DNA of 62,361 nucleotides from contig NZ_JAFEXF010000018.1 in the NCBI RefSeq assembly GCF_016905445.1, forward strand, positions 1 to 62,361, given 5' to 3'. Shown here in pieces: positions 31,412 to 40,281 of this stretch. The stretch is from Streptomyces sp. G44. Its GTDB lineage: Bacteria > Actinomycetota > Actinomycetes > Streptomycetales > Streptomycetaceae. Made by a program: the position numbers and the translations under genes. Position 1 is the first letter of the stretch, and the number at the start of each line of letters is the position of its first letter. Below the pieces are notes generated by a model. That model did no database searches and was not told the DNA's origin. It was given only the letters and a program-made list of their open reading frames with translations.

Positions 31412-32242
31412 ATGACAGAAGCCGCCGCCCTCCCGGGACAGCCCCGGGGCGGAGTCCTCAGCGGTCCCGCCACCGCCCGTGCGGTCAACGTCCTCGCGCC
31501 GAACCCCTCCGCCATGACGCTGGACGGCACCAACACCTGGATCGTGTCGGAGCCGGACTCGTCCCTCGCGGTGGTCGTCGACCCCGGGCCGCTCGACGAC
31601 GCCCATCTGAGCCGCGTCGTCGAGACGGCCGCGAAGATGGGCAAGCGCGTGGCCCTGACCCTCCTGACCCACGGCCACCCCGACCACGCGGAGGGCGCCG
31701 CCCGCTTCGCCGAGCTGACCCGGTCTCACGTACGCGCCCTCGACCCCGCCCTGCGGCTGGGCGAGGAGGGCCTCGCGGCCGGGGACGTGATCATCACGGG
31801 CGGCCTCGAGATGCGCGTGGTGGCGACCCCGGGCCACACCGCGGACTCGCTCTGCTTCCATCTGCCCGCCGACCGGGCGGTCCTGACGGGCGACACGATC
31901 CTCGGCCGCGGTACGACGGTCGTGGCGCACCCCGACGGCCGCCTGGGCGACTATCTCGACTCCCTGCGCCGCCTGCGCTCCCTGGCGGTCGACGACGGCG
32001 TGCACACGGTCCTGCCGGGTCATGGGCCCGTCCTGGAGGACGCCCAGGGCGCCGTCGAGTTCTACCTGGCCCACCGGGCCAGCCGTCTGGCCCAGGTGGA
32101 GACGGCCGTGGAGAACGGCTGCACGGAGGCCGCGGCTGTCGTCGCACACGTGTACGCGGACGTGGACCGCTCCTTGTGGCCGGCCGCGGAGCTGTCCGTC
32201 CGCGCCCAGCTGGACTACCTGCGGGAGCACGGTCTGATCTGA
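31412..32242 (+). CDS. Metallo-beta-lactamase-fold hydrolase
   Basis: Encodes 276 aa. The metal motif THGHPDHAEG supplies H-x-H-x-D-H, followed by TPGHTADS and LTGDTILG; a PGHGPV strand completes the zinc sites. The C-terminal winged-helix part (residues about 215-276, LAQVETAVENG to AQLDYLREHG) is typical of the LACTB2-like group, which includes ribonucleases and thioesterases. It sits after the Nudix gene and opposite Crp, as Rv3677c does beside Rv3676. Specific substrate unknown. Confidence 0.92.
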   Translation: MTEAAALPGQPRGGVLSGPATARAVNVLAPNPSAMTLDGTNTWIVSEPDSSLAVVVDPGPLDDAHLSRVVETAAKMGKRVALTLLTHGHPDHAEGAARFAELTRSHVRALDPALRLGEEGLAAGDVIITGGLEMRVVATPGHTADSLCFHLPADRAVLTGDTILGRGTTVVAHPDGRLGDYLDSLRRLRSLAVDDGVHTVLPGHGPVLEDAQGAVEFYLAHRASRLAQVETAVENGCTEAAAVVAHVYADVDRSLWPAAELSVRAQLDYLREHGLI

Positions 32243-32297
32243 GCGGGGGGGCCGGCGGGCGGCTCCGGACAGGGCGCCCCGGCCGCTCAGAACGTGC

Positions 32298-32329
32298 ATG
32301 GGCCCCGCCTCCGAAGAGGCGGGGCCCAT
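32298..32329. terminator. Bidirectional terminator between the MBL gene and crp
   Basis: Perfect 14-base arms ATGGGCCCCGCCTC and complement around a CGAA tetraloop, between convergent genes. Confidence 0.9.
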
Positions 32330-32359
32330 CGACGTACCGACTCGGCTTCGGGGTCGCGG

Positions 32360-33034
32360 TCAGCGCGACCGCTTGGCGAGGCGCTCGACGTCCAGCAGGA
32401 TCACCGCGCGTGCCTCCAGGCGCAGCCAGCCGCGGCCCGCGAAGTCCGCCAGGGCCTTGTTGACCGTCTCGCGGGAGGCGCCGACCAGCTGGGCGAGCTC
32501 TTCCTGCGTGAGGTCGTGCACGACGTGGATGCCCTCCTCGGACTGCACGCCGAAGCGGCGCGACAGGTCGAGCAGCGCACGGGCCACGCGGCCCGGCACG
32601 TCGGAGAAGACCAGGTCGGACATTTGGTCGTTGGTCTTGCGAAGGCGCCGGGCGACGGCGCGCAGCAGCGCGGCTGCCACCTCGGGCCGGGCGTTCAGCC
32701 AAGGCTGGAGGTCGCCGTGGCCGAGGCCGAGCAGCTTCACCTCGGTGAGGGCGGAGGCCGTGGCCGTCCGCGGGCCCGGGTCGAAGAGCGAGAGCTCACC
32801 GATCAGCTCACCGGGGCCGAGCACCGCGAGCATGTTCTCCCGGCCGTCGGGCGAGGTGCGGTGGAGCTTCACCTTGCCCTCGGTGACCACGTACAGGCGG
32901 TCTCCGGGGTCGCCCTCATGGAAAAGCGCATCCCCGCGCGCGAGCGTCACCTCACTCATGGAGGCGCGGAGCTCCGCGGCCTGCTCGTCATCGAGCGCCG
33001 CGAAGAGCGGGGCGCGCCGCAGAACGTCGTCCAC
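32360..33034 (-). CDS. crp: Crp/Fnr-family cAMP receptor protein
   Basis: Encodes 224 aa. Residues 10-125 form the cyclic-nucleotide pocket (GELIGELSLFD, then PRTATASA, where the Arg binds the phosphate). A dimer helix follows, then the HTH TQEELAQLVGASRETVNKAL near 170-195. In Streptomyces this Crp governs spore germination and antibiotic production and binds GTG-N6-GNCAC sites. One such site lies 66 bp upstream of the start, so autoregulation is likely. It is the counterpart of Rv3676. Confidence 0.96.
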   Translation of the reverse strand: MDDVLRRAPLFAALDDEQAAELRASMSEVTLARGDALFHEGDPGDRLYVVTEGKVKLHRTSPDGRENMLAVLGPGELIGELSLFDPGPRTATASALTEVKLLGLGHGDLQPWLNARPEVAAALLRAVARRLRKTNDQMSDLVFSDVPGRVARALLDLSRRFGVQSEEGIHVVHDLTQEELAQLVGASRETVNKALADFAGRGWLRLEARAVILLDVERLAKRSR

Positions 33035-33099
33035 GAGTTCTCTCCTTGTCGACCTGCATCAGGGGACCGTGTTCCCCATCTTGCCGGACGGTCCAAACA

Positions 33100-33113
33100 G
33101 TGTGATCAGTCAC
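33100..33113. promoter_or_regulatory. Probable Crp operator upstream of crp
   Basis: GTGTGATCAGTCAC matches the Streptomyces Crp consensus GTG-N6-G-N-CAC exactly. It is centred about 72 bp upstream of the crp start and 400 bp upstream of nth, consistent with autoregulation. Confidence 0.65.
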
Positions 33114-33503
33114 AAGTCTGCCGCACCGGCGTGGCGTGCTGTGTGGGAGGGGGCCAATTGGGGGCCGATCCCCGGGGTCAGGGACGGATGTCAGTGGGGG
33201 CCTCTAGGCTGGCCGGGTGTCCAAAAAGCCGGTGAGAACACAGGCCGAGGGGGCTGAGATGGTGACAGCCCCCCGTGATTCCGCTGTGGGCGAACAGGCA
33301 TCCGGAGGGTCGGACAATCCGACAATTCGGGCGCATGTAGTGCGTTCGATGGACACACCGCTGTCGGCGAAGGGCGCAAGATCGGCGCCGACGGGGGTAG
33401 GGGCGACGAGAGAGACGAGACAACCGACCCCACCGACCCCGCCGTCCCCCGAGAAGAGAACGGCGCCCGCGCGGCGATCGACCTCCCCGAAGAAGGCACC
33501 CCA

Positions 33504-34466
33504 GTGACGAAGAAGACGCCGGCCGAGGCCGTCTCCGCGCAGGAGACCGCCTCCGCCGAGGAGACCGCCTCCGTGCAGGAGGCCGCGCCCGCGAGGAAGG
33601 CCGCGCCCGCCAAGAAAGCCGCGCCTCCGAAGAAGGCCGCCAAGACGGCTGACGAGGCGGCTGCCGAGGCTCCCGCCAAGAAGGCTGCCAGGAAGGCCGC
33701 GCCCGAGTCCCGCACCGCCCTCGTCCGCCGTGCCCGGCGGATCAACCGCGAGCTCGCCGAGGTGTATTCGTACGCCCACCCCGAGCTGGACTTCGAGAAC
33801 CCCTTCGAGCTGCTGGTCGCCACGGTCCTCTCCGCGCAGACCACCGACCTGCGCGTGAACCAGACGACGCCGCGCCTGTTCGCCAAGTACCCGACCCCGG
33901 AGGACCTGGCCGCCGCCGTCCCCGAGGAGGTCGAGGAACTGATCAGGCCCACCGGGTTCTTCCGCGCCAAGACGAAGTCGATCATGGGTCTCGCGAAGGC
34001 CCTGCGGGACGACTTCGGGGGCGACGTGCCGGGACGCCTCGACGACCTCGTCAAGCTGCCCGGCGTGGGCCGCAAGACCGCGTTCGTCGTCCTGGGCAAC
34101 GCGTTCGGCGTCCCCGGCCTCACCGTGGACACCCACTTCGGCCGGCTCGTACGCCGTTGGAAGTGGACCGAGGAGACGGACCCGGAGAAGGTCGAGGCCG
34201 CCGTGGCCGCGCTCTTCCCCAAGAGCGAGTGGACGATGCTCTCGCACCGCGTCATCTTCCACGGCCGCCGCATCTGCCACTCCCGCAAGCCCGCCTGCGG
34301 CGCCTGCCCGATCGCCCCGCTCTGTCCGTCGTACGGAGAGGGCGAGACCGACCCGGAGAAGGCGAAGAAGCTTTTGAAGTACGAGATGGGCGGCTTCCCG
34401 GGACAGCGGCTCAAGCCCCCGGCGGACTACCCCGGAAAGCCCGCGCCTCCGCTGGCCGCAGGGTGA
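33504..34466 (+). CDS. nth: Endonuclease III (DNA glycosylase/AP lyase)
   Basis: Encodes 320 aa from GTG at 33504. Residues 1-75 are a Lys/Ala/Glu-rich tail not seen in the E. coli enzyme. The core has the helix-hairpin-helix LPGVGRKTA with catalytic Lys191, the catalytic Asp209 in VDTHFGRL, and a 4Fe-4S cluster of Cys258, 265, 268 and 274 (C-x6-C-x2-C-x5-C). It removes oxidised pyrimidines and cuts the abasic site. Placed after the divergent crp and before the CoA-type Nudix gene, as Rv3674c is. Confidence 0.95.
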   Translation: MTKKTPAEAVSAQETASAEETASVQEAAPARKAAPAKKAAPPKKAAKTADEAAAEAPAKKAARKAAPESRTALVRRARRINRELAEVYSYAHPELDFENPFELLVATVLSAQTTDLRVNQTTPRLFAKYPTPEDLAAAVPEEVEELIRPTGFFRAKTKSIMGLAKALRDDFGGDVPGRLDDLVKLPGVGRKTAFVVLGNAFGVPGLTVDTHFGRLVRRWKWTEETDPEKVEAAVAALFPKSEWTMLSHRVIFHGRRICHSRKPACGACPIAPLCPSYGEGETDPEKAKKLLKYEMGGFPGQRLKPPADYPGKPAPPLAAG

Positions 34467-34525
34467 ATGAGCGGCGGGGCGGAACGAACCCGGGGGCCAG
34501 GACCGTTGGGGAGAAAGGGACGGGG

Positions 34526-35371
34526 GTGTCGATGACGCACGCGAGCGAGACGACGAACGCCACGGACAGCGACAGGGTTTTCCAGACGGCGGGCAGGGGC
34601 GACCGCAGTGCCGGCAGCAACGGCCACGGCGTCGGCGACTGCAATGGTGACGGCAACGGCAACGGCAACGGCAACAGCAGTGGCAGCGGCAATGGCGAGG
34701 GCCCCCACGGCCTCCTCAGCACCGATTCCCTGCCCTCCTGGCTGGCCCCCGTCGCCCGCGCCGCCCGGACCGTCCAGCCACTCCAGCTGAGCCGCTTCCT
34801 GCCCCCGGAGAGCGGCGCCGGCCGCCAGTCCGCCGTCCTCGTCCTCTTCGGAGAGGGCGAGCGGGGCCCCGAGTTGCTCCTGATGGAGCGTGCCGGCTCC
34901 CTCCGCTCCCACGCAGGGCAGCCCTCCTTCCCCGGCGGCTCCCTCGACCCCGAGGACGGCGACCCGCGCGCCGACGGCCCCCTGCGCGCCGCCCTGCGCG
35001 AGGCCGAAGAGGAGACGGGCCTCGACCCCCGGGGCGTCCAGCTCTTCGCCGTACTGCCGCGCCTGTTCATCCCCGTGAGCGATTTCGTGGTGACGCCCGT
35101 GCTCGGCTGGTGGCGCGAACCGAGCCCGGTCGGCGTCGTCGACCCGAACGAGACAGCCCGCGTCTTCACGGTGCCCGTGGCCGATCTCACGGACCCGGCG
35201 AACCGCGTCACCGCGATCCACCCGAGCGGCCACCGCGGCCCCGCGTTCCTCGTCGAGTCCGCTCTGGTCTGGGGTTTCACCGCCGGAGTGATCGATAGGA
35301 TTCTGCACTTCGCGGGCTGGGAGCGCCCCTGGGACCGCAATAAGCAGGTCCCGCTCGACTGGCGCGCATGA
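34526..35371 (+). CDS. CoA pyrophosphatase-type Nudix hydrolase
   Basis: Encodes 281 aa from GTG at 34526 (AAGGGA six bases upstream); ATG at 34532 is an alternative. A Gly/Asn/Ser repeat occupies residues 30-58. The core carries the NuCoA signature LRSHAGQPSFPGG just before the Nudix box, GPLRAALREAEEETGL. Such enzymes split CoA and its thioesters into phosphopantetheine and 3',5'-ADP. It is followed 51 bp later by marP. Corresponds to Rv3672c. Confidence 0.92.
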   Translation: MSMTHASETTNATDSDRVFQTAGRGDRSAGSNGHGVGDCNGDGNGNGNGNSSGSGNGEGPHGLLSTDSLPSWLAPVARAARTVQPLQLSRFLPPESGAGRQSAVLVLFGEGERGPELLLMERAGSLRSHAGQPSFPGGSLDPEDGDPRADGPLRAALREAEEETGLDPRGVQLFAVLPRLFIPVSDFVVTPVLGWWREPSPVGVVDPNETARVFTVPVADLTDPANRVTAIHPSGHRGPAFLVESALVWGFTAGVIDRILHFAGWERPWDRNKQVPLDWRA

Positions 35372-35422
35372 CAAGGTTGCACGACGACGTGGCGACCGCG
35401 ATGCGAGGCGAGGATTGAATCG

Positions 35423-36628
35423 GTGAACGTGCTGGACGTCCTGTTGCTGCTCGCCGCGGTCTGGTTCGCGATCGTCGGCTATCGCCAGGGCTTCGTGGTC
35501 GGCATCCTCTCGGTGATCGGGTTCCTCGGCGGCGGCCTCGTCGCCGTCTACCTGCTGCCGGTCATCTGGGACGCCCTGACGGACGACGACGCGGCGGAGG
35601 TGAGTACGACCGCGGCGGTGGCCGCCGTCGTCATCGTGATCGTCTGCGCCTCGATCGGCCAGGCCTTCACCACCCACCTCGGCAACAAACTGCGCAGATA
35701 CATCACCTGGCAGCCCGCCCGCGCCCTGGACGCCACGGGCGGCGCGCTGGTGAACGTGGTGGCGATGCTCCTCGTCGCCTGGATGATCGGTTCCCTCCTC
35801 GTGGGCACGACGCTGCCGACGGTCGGCAAGGAGGTGCGCAACTCCAAGGTGCTCCTCGGCGTCTCCCGCGCGCTGCCGAACCAGGCGGACACGTGGTTCA
35901 ACGACTTCTCCTCGGTCCTCGCGCAGAACGGCTTCCCGCAGGTCTTCAGCCCGTTCTCGAACGAGCCGATCACGGAGGTCCAGCCGCCCGACCCGAAGCT
36001 CGCCAAGAGCAAGGTGGCCACGACCGCGAAGCGCTCCATCGTGAAGGTGCGCGGTGAGGCCCGTGGCTGCGGCAAGGTCCTCGAAGGCACCGGCTTCGTC
36101 TTCGCCGACCGCCGCGTGATGACGAACGCGCACGTGGTGGGCGGCGTGGACGAGCCGACCGTCCAGATAGGCGATCAGACCCAGGTGTACGACGCGAAGG
36201 TCGTCCTCTACGACTGGGAGCGGGACATCGCCGTACTGGACGTGCCCACGCTGAAGGCGCCGCCGCTCCGGTTCACGTCCAAGGACCCGGCCAGCGGCGA
36301 CAGCGCCATCGTCGCGGGCTTCCCCGAGGACGGCCCCTATGACGTGCGCCCCGCGCGCGTGCGCGGCCGCATCTCGGCCAAGGGACCGGACATCTATCAC
36401 CGGGGCACCGTGCGCCGCGACGTCTACTCGCTCTACGCGACGGTCCGCCAGGGCAACTCCGGCGGCCCGCTGCTCACACCCGACGGCAAGGTCTACGGCG
36501 TGGTCTTCGCCAAGTCCCTCGACGACCCGGACACGGGTTACGCCCTGACGGTGGACGAGGTGCGCGAGGACATCGAGCGCGGCCGCACCGCCAACCAAGA
36601 GGTCGACAGCCAGGGCTGCGCGCTGTAG
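35423..36628 (+). CDS. marP: MarP-type membrane serine protease
   Basis: Encodes 401 aa. Residues 1-165 form a CvpA-like domain with four membrane segments. The periplasm-facing protease has His237 (TNAHVVGG), Asp268 (ERDIAVLD) and Ser346 (RQGNSGGPL), close to positions 235, 264 and 343 of the mycobacterial enzyme. Cysteines around RGCGKVL and QGCAL may form the stabilising disulfide. MarP protects mycobacteria from acid and oxidative stress by processing a cell-wall hydrolase. Followed by a hairpin terminator. Confidence 0.95.
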   Translation: MNVLDVLLLLAAVWFAIVGYRQGFVVGILSVIGFLGGGLVAVYLLPVIWDALTDDDAAEVSTTAAVAAVVIVIVCASIGQAFTTHLGNKLRRYITWQPARALDATGGALVNVVAMLLVAWMIGSLLVGTTLPTVGKEVRNSKVLLGVSRALPNQADTWFNDFSSVLAQNGFPQVFSPFSNEPITEVQPPDPKLAKSKVATTAKRSIVKVRGEARGCGKVLEGTGFVFADRRVMTNAHVVGGVDEPTVQIGDQTQVYDAKVVLYDWERDIAVLDVPTLKAPPLRFTSKDPASGDSAIVAGFPEDGPYDVRPARVRGRISAKGPDIYHRGTVRRDVYSLYATVRQGNSGGPLLTPDGKVYGVVFAKSLDDPDTGYALTVDEVREDIERGRTANQEVDSQGCAL

Positions 36629-36634
36629 GAAGCC

Positions 36635-36667
36635 GTGCCCCACGGCTCCGGGGGAGCTGTGGGGCAC
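36635..36667 (+). terminator. Hairpin terminator after marP
   Basis: Arms GTGCCCCACGGCTCC and GGAGCTGTGGGGCAC (one G-U pair) around GGG, six bases after the stop. Confidence 0.85.
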
Positions 36668-36685
36668 GGGCCGGGATCACCGGGA

Positions 36686-36874
36686 TCAGTCGCGCGTATG
36701 CCGGAGCCGCGCGGTGACCCAGCGGGCCCTGCGGCGGAGAATGCGGGGAATGCCCATGGCTTGCGGGGGGCCGTGACGACCCCGGTCCTGCGGCCCGCCC
36801 CTCTCGCGGCTGTTCAGCGCTGTGGCCGAGCGGCGATTGCGTGCTACGTCACTGTAGTCGTGCGTCCAGCCCAT
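36686..36874 (-). CDS. Possible small basic protein
   Basis: Encodes 62 aa, strongly basic, ending in RRRARWVTARLRHTRD. It fills the gap between marP and the epoxide-hydrolase-like gene. The binding site before the ATG is weak (GGGG). I have an impression of small proteins with a similar basic end at this place in other Streptomyces, but no motif proves it. If it is not a gene, the 370-bp gap holds only the marP terminator. Confidence 0.35.
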   Translation of the reverse strand: MGWTHDYSDVARNRRSATALNSRERGGPQDRGRHGPPQAMGIPRILRRRARWVTARLRHTRD

Positions 36875-37002
36875 ACCCCGACGTTTGCCCGGGCCTCATG
36901 GTCGGTAATCGCGTACCGGGAACCCAATTGGCCTATGCGCCGGGCAATTGGCGTTCGTAGGACAGATGTTCGCATGCAAGGGCGGTCCGGCCCCACGGAC
37001 GG

Positions 37003-38013
37003 TCAGCGGTCGGGCTCGGGGTCCTTCAGCCAGTTCACCAGCTCCGTGGAGAACGCCACCGGGTCCTCCTCGTGCGGAAAGTGGCCGAGCCCGTCGAACA
37101 GCCGCCAGCGGTACGGCGCTTCCACGTACTCGCCGGACCCCGCCGCGCTCCTCGTACGCATCACCGGATCGAGCGAACCGTGCAGATGCAGCGTCGGCAC
37201 GCGCACCGGCCGCTTCATGCGGCGGTTGAACTGGATGCCGTCGGGCCGCGCCATCGACCGCACCATCCAGCGGTACGGCTCGATCGAACAGTGCGCCGTC
37301 GACGGGATGCACATGGCGCGCTGATACGTCTCCACCGCCTCGTCCTCCGGCAGGCGCGGGCCCGACCAGTCCCGGACCAGACGCCCCACCAGGGCGCCGT
37401 CGTCGGCGACCAGTTGACGCTCCGGCAGCCACGGCCGCTGGAAGCCCCACACATAGGACCCCGCGGCGGTCTGCTTCCTGTCGGAGAGCATCGCCGAGCG
37501 CCAGCGGCGCGGATGCGGCATCGAGGAGACCGCGAGGCGGCGCACCAGCTTGGGGCGCATCACGGCCGCCGTCCACGCGAGGTATCCGCCGAGGTCGTGC
37601 CCGACGAGGGCGGCGTCCGGCTCACCGAGCGAGCGGACGACGCCGGTGATGTCGAGCGCGAGGTTCGCCGGGTCGTAGCCGCGCGGGGTCCGGTCGCTGC
37701 CGCCCACGCCCCGCAGGTCCATCGCGACGGCCCGGAAGCCCGCGTCGGCGAGCGCCACCATCTGGTGCCGCCACGTCCACCAGAACTGGGGGAAGCCGTG
37801 CAGGAGCAGCACCAGCGGCCCGTCACCCATTTCGGCGATGTGGAACCGCGCGCCGTTGGCGGCCACGTCCCGGTGGGTCCAGGGCCCCTCGATGCGTACG
37901 GCCGAGGCCGGCTGCGCCGAATGGGCGGTGGCGCCGAGCGTGGGGCCGTACTGCGCGGCACCGGCTCGGGTGTGGTCCTGGGGGGCGTCGTCGTGATGGG
38001 CGGGGTCCGTCAT
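37003..38013 (-). CDS. Alpha/beta hydrolase, epoxide-hydrolase-like
   Basis: Encodes 336 aa. The oxyanion motif HGFPQFWWTWRHQM near 70-83 and the nucleophile elbow GHDLGGYLAW with Asp140 indicate the epoxide hydrolase or dehalogenase branch. The final GHFPHEEDP supplies the catalytic His. A 42-residue variable N-terminus precedes the fold. The substrate is unknown. Its start overlaps the stop of the holin-like gene by 4 bp. Corresponds to ephE (Rv3670). Confidence 0.9.
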   Translation of the reverse strand: MTDPAHHDDAPQDHTRAGAAQYGPTLGATAHSAQPASAVRIEGPWTHRDVAANGARFHIAEMGDGPLVLLLHGFPQFWWTWRHQMVALADAGFRAVAMDLRGVGGSDRTPRGYDPANLALDITGVVRSLGEPDAALVGHDLGGYLAWTAAVMRPKLVRRLAVSSMPHPRRWRSAMLSDRKQTAAGSYVWGFQRPWLPERQLVADDGALVGRLVRDWSGPRLPEDEAVETYQRAMCIPSTAHCSIEPYRWMVRSMARPDGIQFNRRMKRPVRVPTLHLHGSLDPVMRTRSAAGSGEYVEAPYRWRLFDGLGHFPHEEDPVAFSTELVNWLKDPEPDR

Positions 38014-38507
38014 GAGGACGAGCGTGCCACAGTGGCCCCCGTCTCACCGACTCGGACGTCCACGGTGGCGGCCGGGCTCACCGCACGGGGATGCGGTTTG
38101 ACGTTCCCCAGTACGGCTGCCGTCTCCTTGGCCGAAGCGGCGACCTTCTGCGGACCCTTGCCCTTCTTGGCCTTCTTGGCGAAGACGACGCCGATCAGCG
38201 CGAGCGCCCCGGCCACCAGCACATTGGCGGCGAAGGACAGCAGGAAGCAGACCGCGAGGTTCCAGCCGCTCCAGGTACGGATGCCGTACGCGAGGGCGAA
38301 GCTCAGCATCGGCAGCGAGAAGATGAGGACCGTGCCGGCCGCGGCGAACGCGCCACCGCCGATCGCGCCGCGCTTGACGTCCTGTCGCAGCTGGGCCTTG
38401 GCCAGCGCGATCTCGTCGTGCACCAGCGCGGACATCTCGCCGGTCGCCGTGGCGACCAGCTGGCCGAGGCTGCGCTCGGCGCCGACGTGACCGTCGGGTG
38501 AGCTCAT
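38010..38507 (-). CDS. Phage-holin-family (Holin-X) membrane protein
   Basis: Encodes 165 aa: an amphipathic N-terminal helix (QLVATATGEMSALVHDEIALAKAQL), two membrane helices (about 50-75 and 84-108) and a basic, disordered tail. This is the actinobacterial Holin-X pattern. Despite the name it is a housekeeping membrane protein with no lytic partner here. Translationally coupled to the hydrolase behind it. Confidence 0.85.
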   Translation of the reverse strand: MSSPDGHVGAERSLGQLVATATGEMSALVHDEIALAKAQLRQDVKRGAIGGGAFAAAGTVLIFSLPMLSFALAYGIRTWSGWNLAVCFLLSFAANVLVAGALALIGVVFAKKAKKGKGPQKVAASAKETAAVLGNVKPHPRAVSPAATVDVRVGETGATVARSSS

Positions 38508-38597
38508 CGCGTTCTCCCCTTGTTCTCTGGCTGGTTTTTCTCTTCTGATCTCTTCTGAGGCATATCTGCTCAGAGTTCTCAGATATGTCTGCTCAGA

Positions 38598-39998
38598 TCA
38601 TGCCGGACCGTTGCCATCCTTGCGTTCCCCACCCGCCACTTCGGCAAGCCTGCGGTGTTCCGCGGCCTTCTTCTCGTAGATGGCGGCCATTCGGCGGTGG
38701 TACTCCGGGTCCTCCAGCTCGTAGATGTCCGGTACGCCGCTGAGGTCCTCGTCGCGCTCCTCTTCCTCCCACAGCTTGCGGTACTTGGCGTTCCGCAGCT
38801 TCAGCAGGATTCCCGACAGTACGGCCGCCGTGAGCGAGCCGGTCAGGACGGCGGCCTTGACCTCGTCGGTGAGCAGGGGGTCCTCGGTGAAGGCGAGTTC
38901 GCCGATCAGCAGCGACACCGTGAAGCCGATGCCGGCCAGCGAGGCGACCGCGAACACATCGGGCCAGGCCAGGTCGTCGTTGAGCTCCGCCTTGGTGAAG
39001 CGGGCCGCGAGCCAGGTGCCGCCGAAGATGCCGACCGCCTTGCCGACCACGAGACCGAGGACGACACCGAGCGTCTCCGGCTTGGTGAAGACGTCGCCGA
39101 GCGCGCCGCCCGAGACGGAGACACCCGCGCTGAACAGGGCGAACAGTGGCACGGCCAGGCCTGCGGAGAGCGGGCGTACGAGATGTTCGATGTGCTCGCC
39201 GGGGGAGTGCCGCTCGCTCTCGTCCTCCTTGTGGCAGCGCAGCATCAGGCCCATGGCCACGCCCGCGATGGTGGCGTGGACGCCGCTGTTGTACATCAGG
39301 CCCCAGATGGCGAGCGCCAGCGGCACATAGATGTACCAGCCGCGCACCCGCTTCCTGAGCAGCAGCCAGAAGACGACGAGGCCGAGGACGGCGCCGCCGA
39401 GCGCGGGAAAGTTGAGGTCGCTGGTGAAGAAGACGGCGATGATCAGGATCGCGAAGAGGTCGTCGACGACCGCGAGGGTGAGCAGGAAGGCCCGTAGCGC
39501 GGACGGCAACGACGTGCCTATGACGGCGAGGACCGCGAGCGCGAAGGCGATGTCGGTGGCGGTCGGCACGGCCCAGCCGTCCATCGACCCGCCGCCGAGG
39601 GTGTTGGTCAGGACGTAGACGAGCGCGGGCGCGGCCATGCCGCAGAGCGCCGCGACGACGGGCAGCGCGGCGGCCCTGGGGTCGCGCAGGTCACCGGCGA
39701 CCAGCTCGCGCTTGAGTTCGATGCCCGCCACGAAGAAGAAGACCGCGAGCAGCCCGTCGGCCGCCCAGTGCTGGAGGGAGAGGTGGAGGCCCAGCGAGGC
39801 GGGCCCGAGGTGGAAGCCGCGCACCGACTCGTACGCGTCTCCGGCCGTGTTCGCCCAGATCAACGCGGTGACGGCGGCGACGAGCAGCAGCACTCCGCCG
39901 ACCGTCTCGGCCCGCAGGGCATCGGCGACGAAATTCCGTTCGGGCAGCGAGAGCCGGCCGAGAACCTTGCGGCGGGGCGGGGGGACGGGCGCGGTCAC
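38598..39998 (-). CDS. nhaA: Na+/H+ antiporter NhaA
   Basis: Encodes 466 aa from GTG at 39998, with GGAGG nine bases upstream. It has twelve membrane segments, VFFFVAGIELKRELVAG near the entrance, the ATDIAFALAVLAVIG segment and the paired aspartates of TLAVVDDLFAILI that carry the ions. A charged 60-residue C-terminal tail with YELEDPEYHRRM is typical of Streptomyces members. It exchanges sodium for protons, for pH and salt balance. Confidence 0.96.
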   Translation of the reverse strand: MTAPVPPPRRKVLGRLSLPERNFVADALRAETVGGVLLLVAAVTALIWANTAGDAYESVRGFHLGPASLGLHLSLQHWAADGLLAVFFFVAGIELKRELVAGDLRDPRAAALPVVAALCGMAAPALVYVLTNTLGGGSMDGWAVPTATDIAFALAVLAVIGTSLPSALRAFLLTLAVVDDLFAILIIAVFFTSDLNFPALGGAVLGLVVFWLLLRKRVRGWYIYVPLALAIWGLMYNSGVHATIAGVAMGLMLRCHKEDESERHSPGEHIEHLVRPLSAGLAVPLFALFSAGVSVSGGALGDVFTKPETLGVVLGLVVGKAVGIFGGTWLAARFTKAELNDDLAWPDVFAVASLAGIGFTVSLLIGELAFTEDPLLTDEVKAAVLTGSLTAAVLSGILLKLRNAKYRKLWEEEERDEDLSGVPDIYELEDPEYHRRMAAIYEKKAAEHRRLAEVAGGERKDGNGPA

Positions 39999-40181
39999 GT
40001 GGGTCGACCTCCGGTTGGCGGGCAGGGCAGAGCACATGCCGACCAGACTTCCCGGCGCACCTAGGTACTTCTCTTCACGATGTCGCGCCGACGAGGCATA
40101 CTTCTTGTCGCGACGTTGACGCGCTTCTTTAGCCTACCTAACGTACGCGCGGACGCATCCGGTGATCTTCACTGTACGTGT

Positions 40182-40219
40182 GAGGAGGGCACCCGGCGCG
40201 TCCGCCGGATGCCCTCCTC
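40182..40219 (-). terminator. Terminator of the acetyl-CoA synthetase gene
   Basis: Arms GAGGAGGGCACCCGGCG and CGCCGGATGCCCTCCTC (one G-U pair) around CGTC, about 45 bases beyond the acs stop. Confidence 0.85.
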
Positions 40220-40230
40220 GGGTGCGTGCG

Positions 40231-40281
40231 TCAGTCCCCGCTCGGCCTCAGTCCCCGCTCGGCCTCAGTCCTCGCTCGGCG
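40231..40281. repeat. Three 17-bp tandem repeats over the acs stop codon
   Basis: Three copies of TCAGTCCCCGCTCGGCC, the last with two changes. The acs stop codon lies in the copy nearest the gene, so the two others look like duplications of the gene's end. Confidence 0.8.

Noticed and set aside
33217..33507. 96-aa plus-strand frame overlapping the nth start by four bases
   Set aside because: Low-complexity Pro/Ser/Thr content, no binding site and it covers the crp/nth promoter region. A leader peptide is not excluded but is unsupported.
34427..36667. 746-aa minus-strand open frame over the Nudix and marP genes
   Set aside because: No start site or motif. The plus strand carries a Nudix box and a complete serine protease triad.
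38010..38507. Prophage hint from the holin-like gene
   Set aside because: Holin-X proteins are standard actinobacterial backbone genes at this position; no endolysin or structural genes are near.
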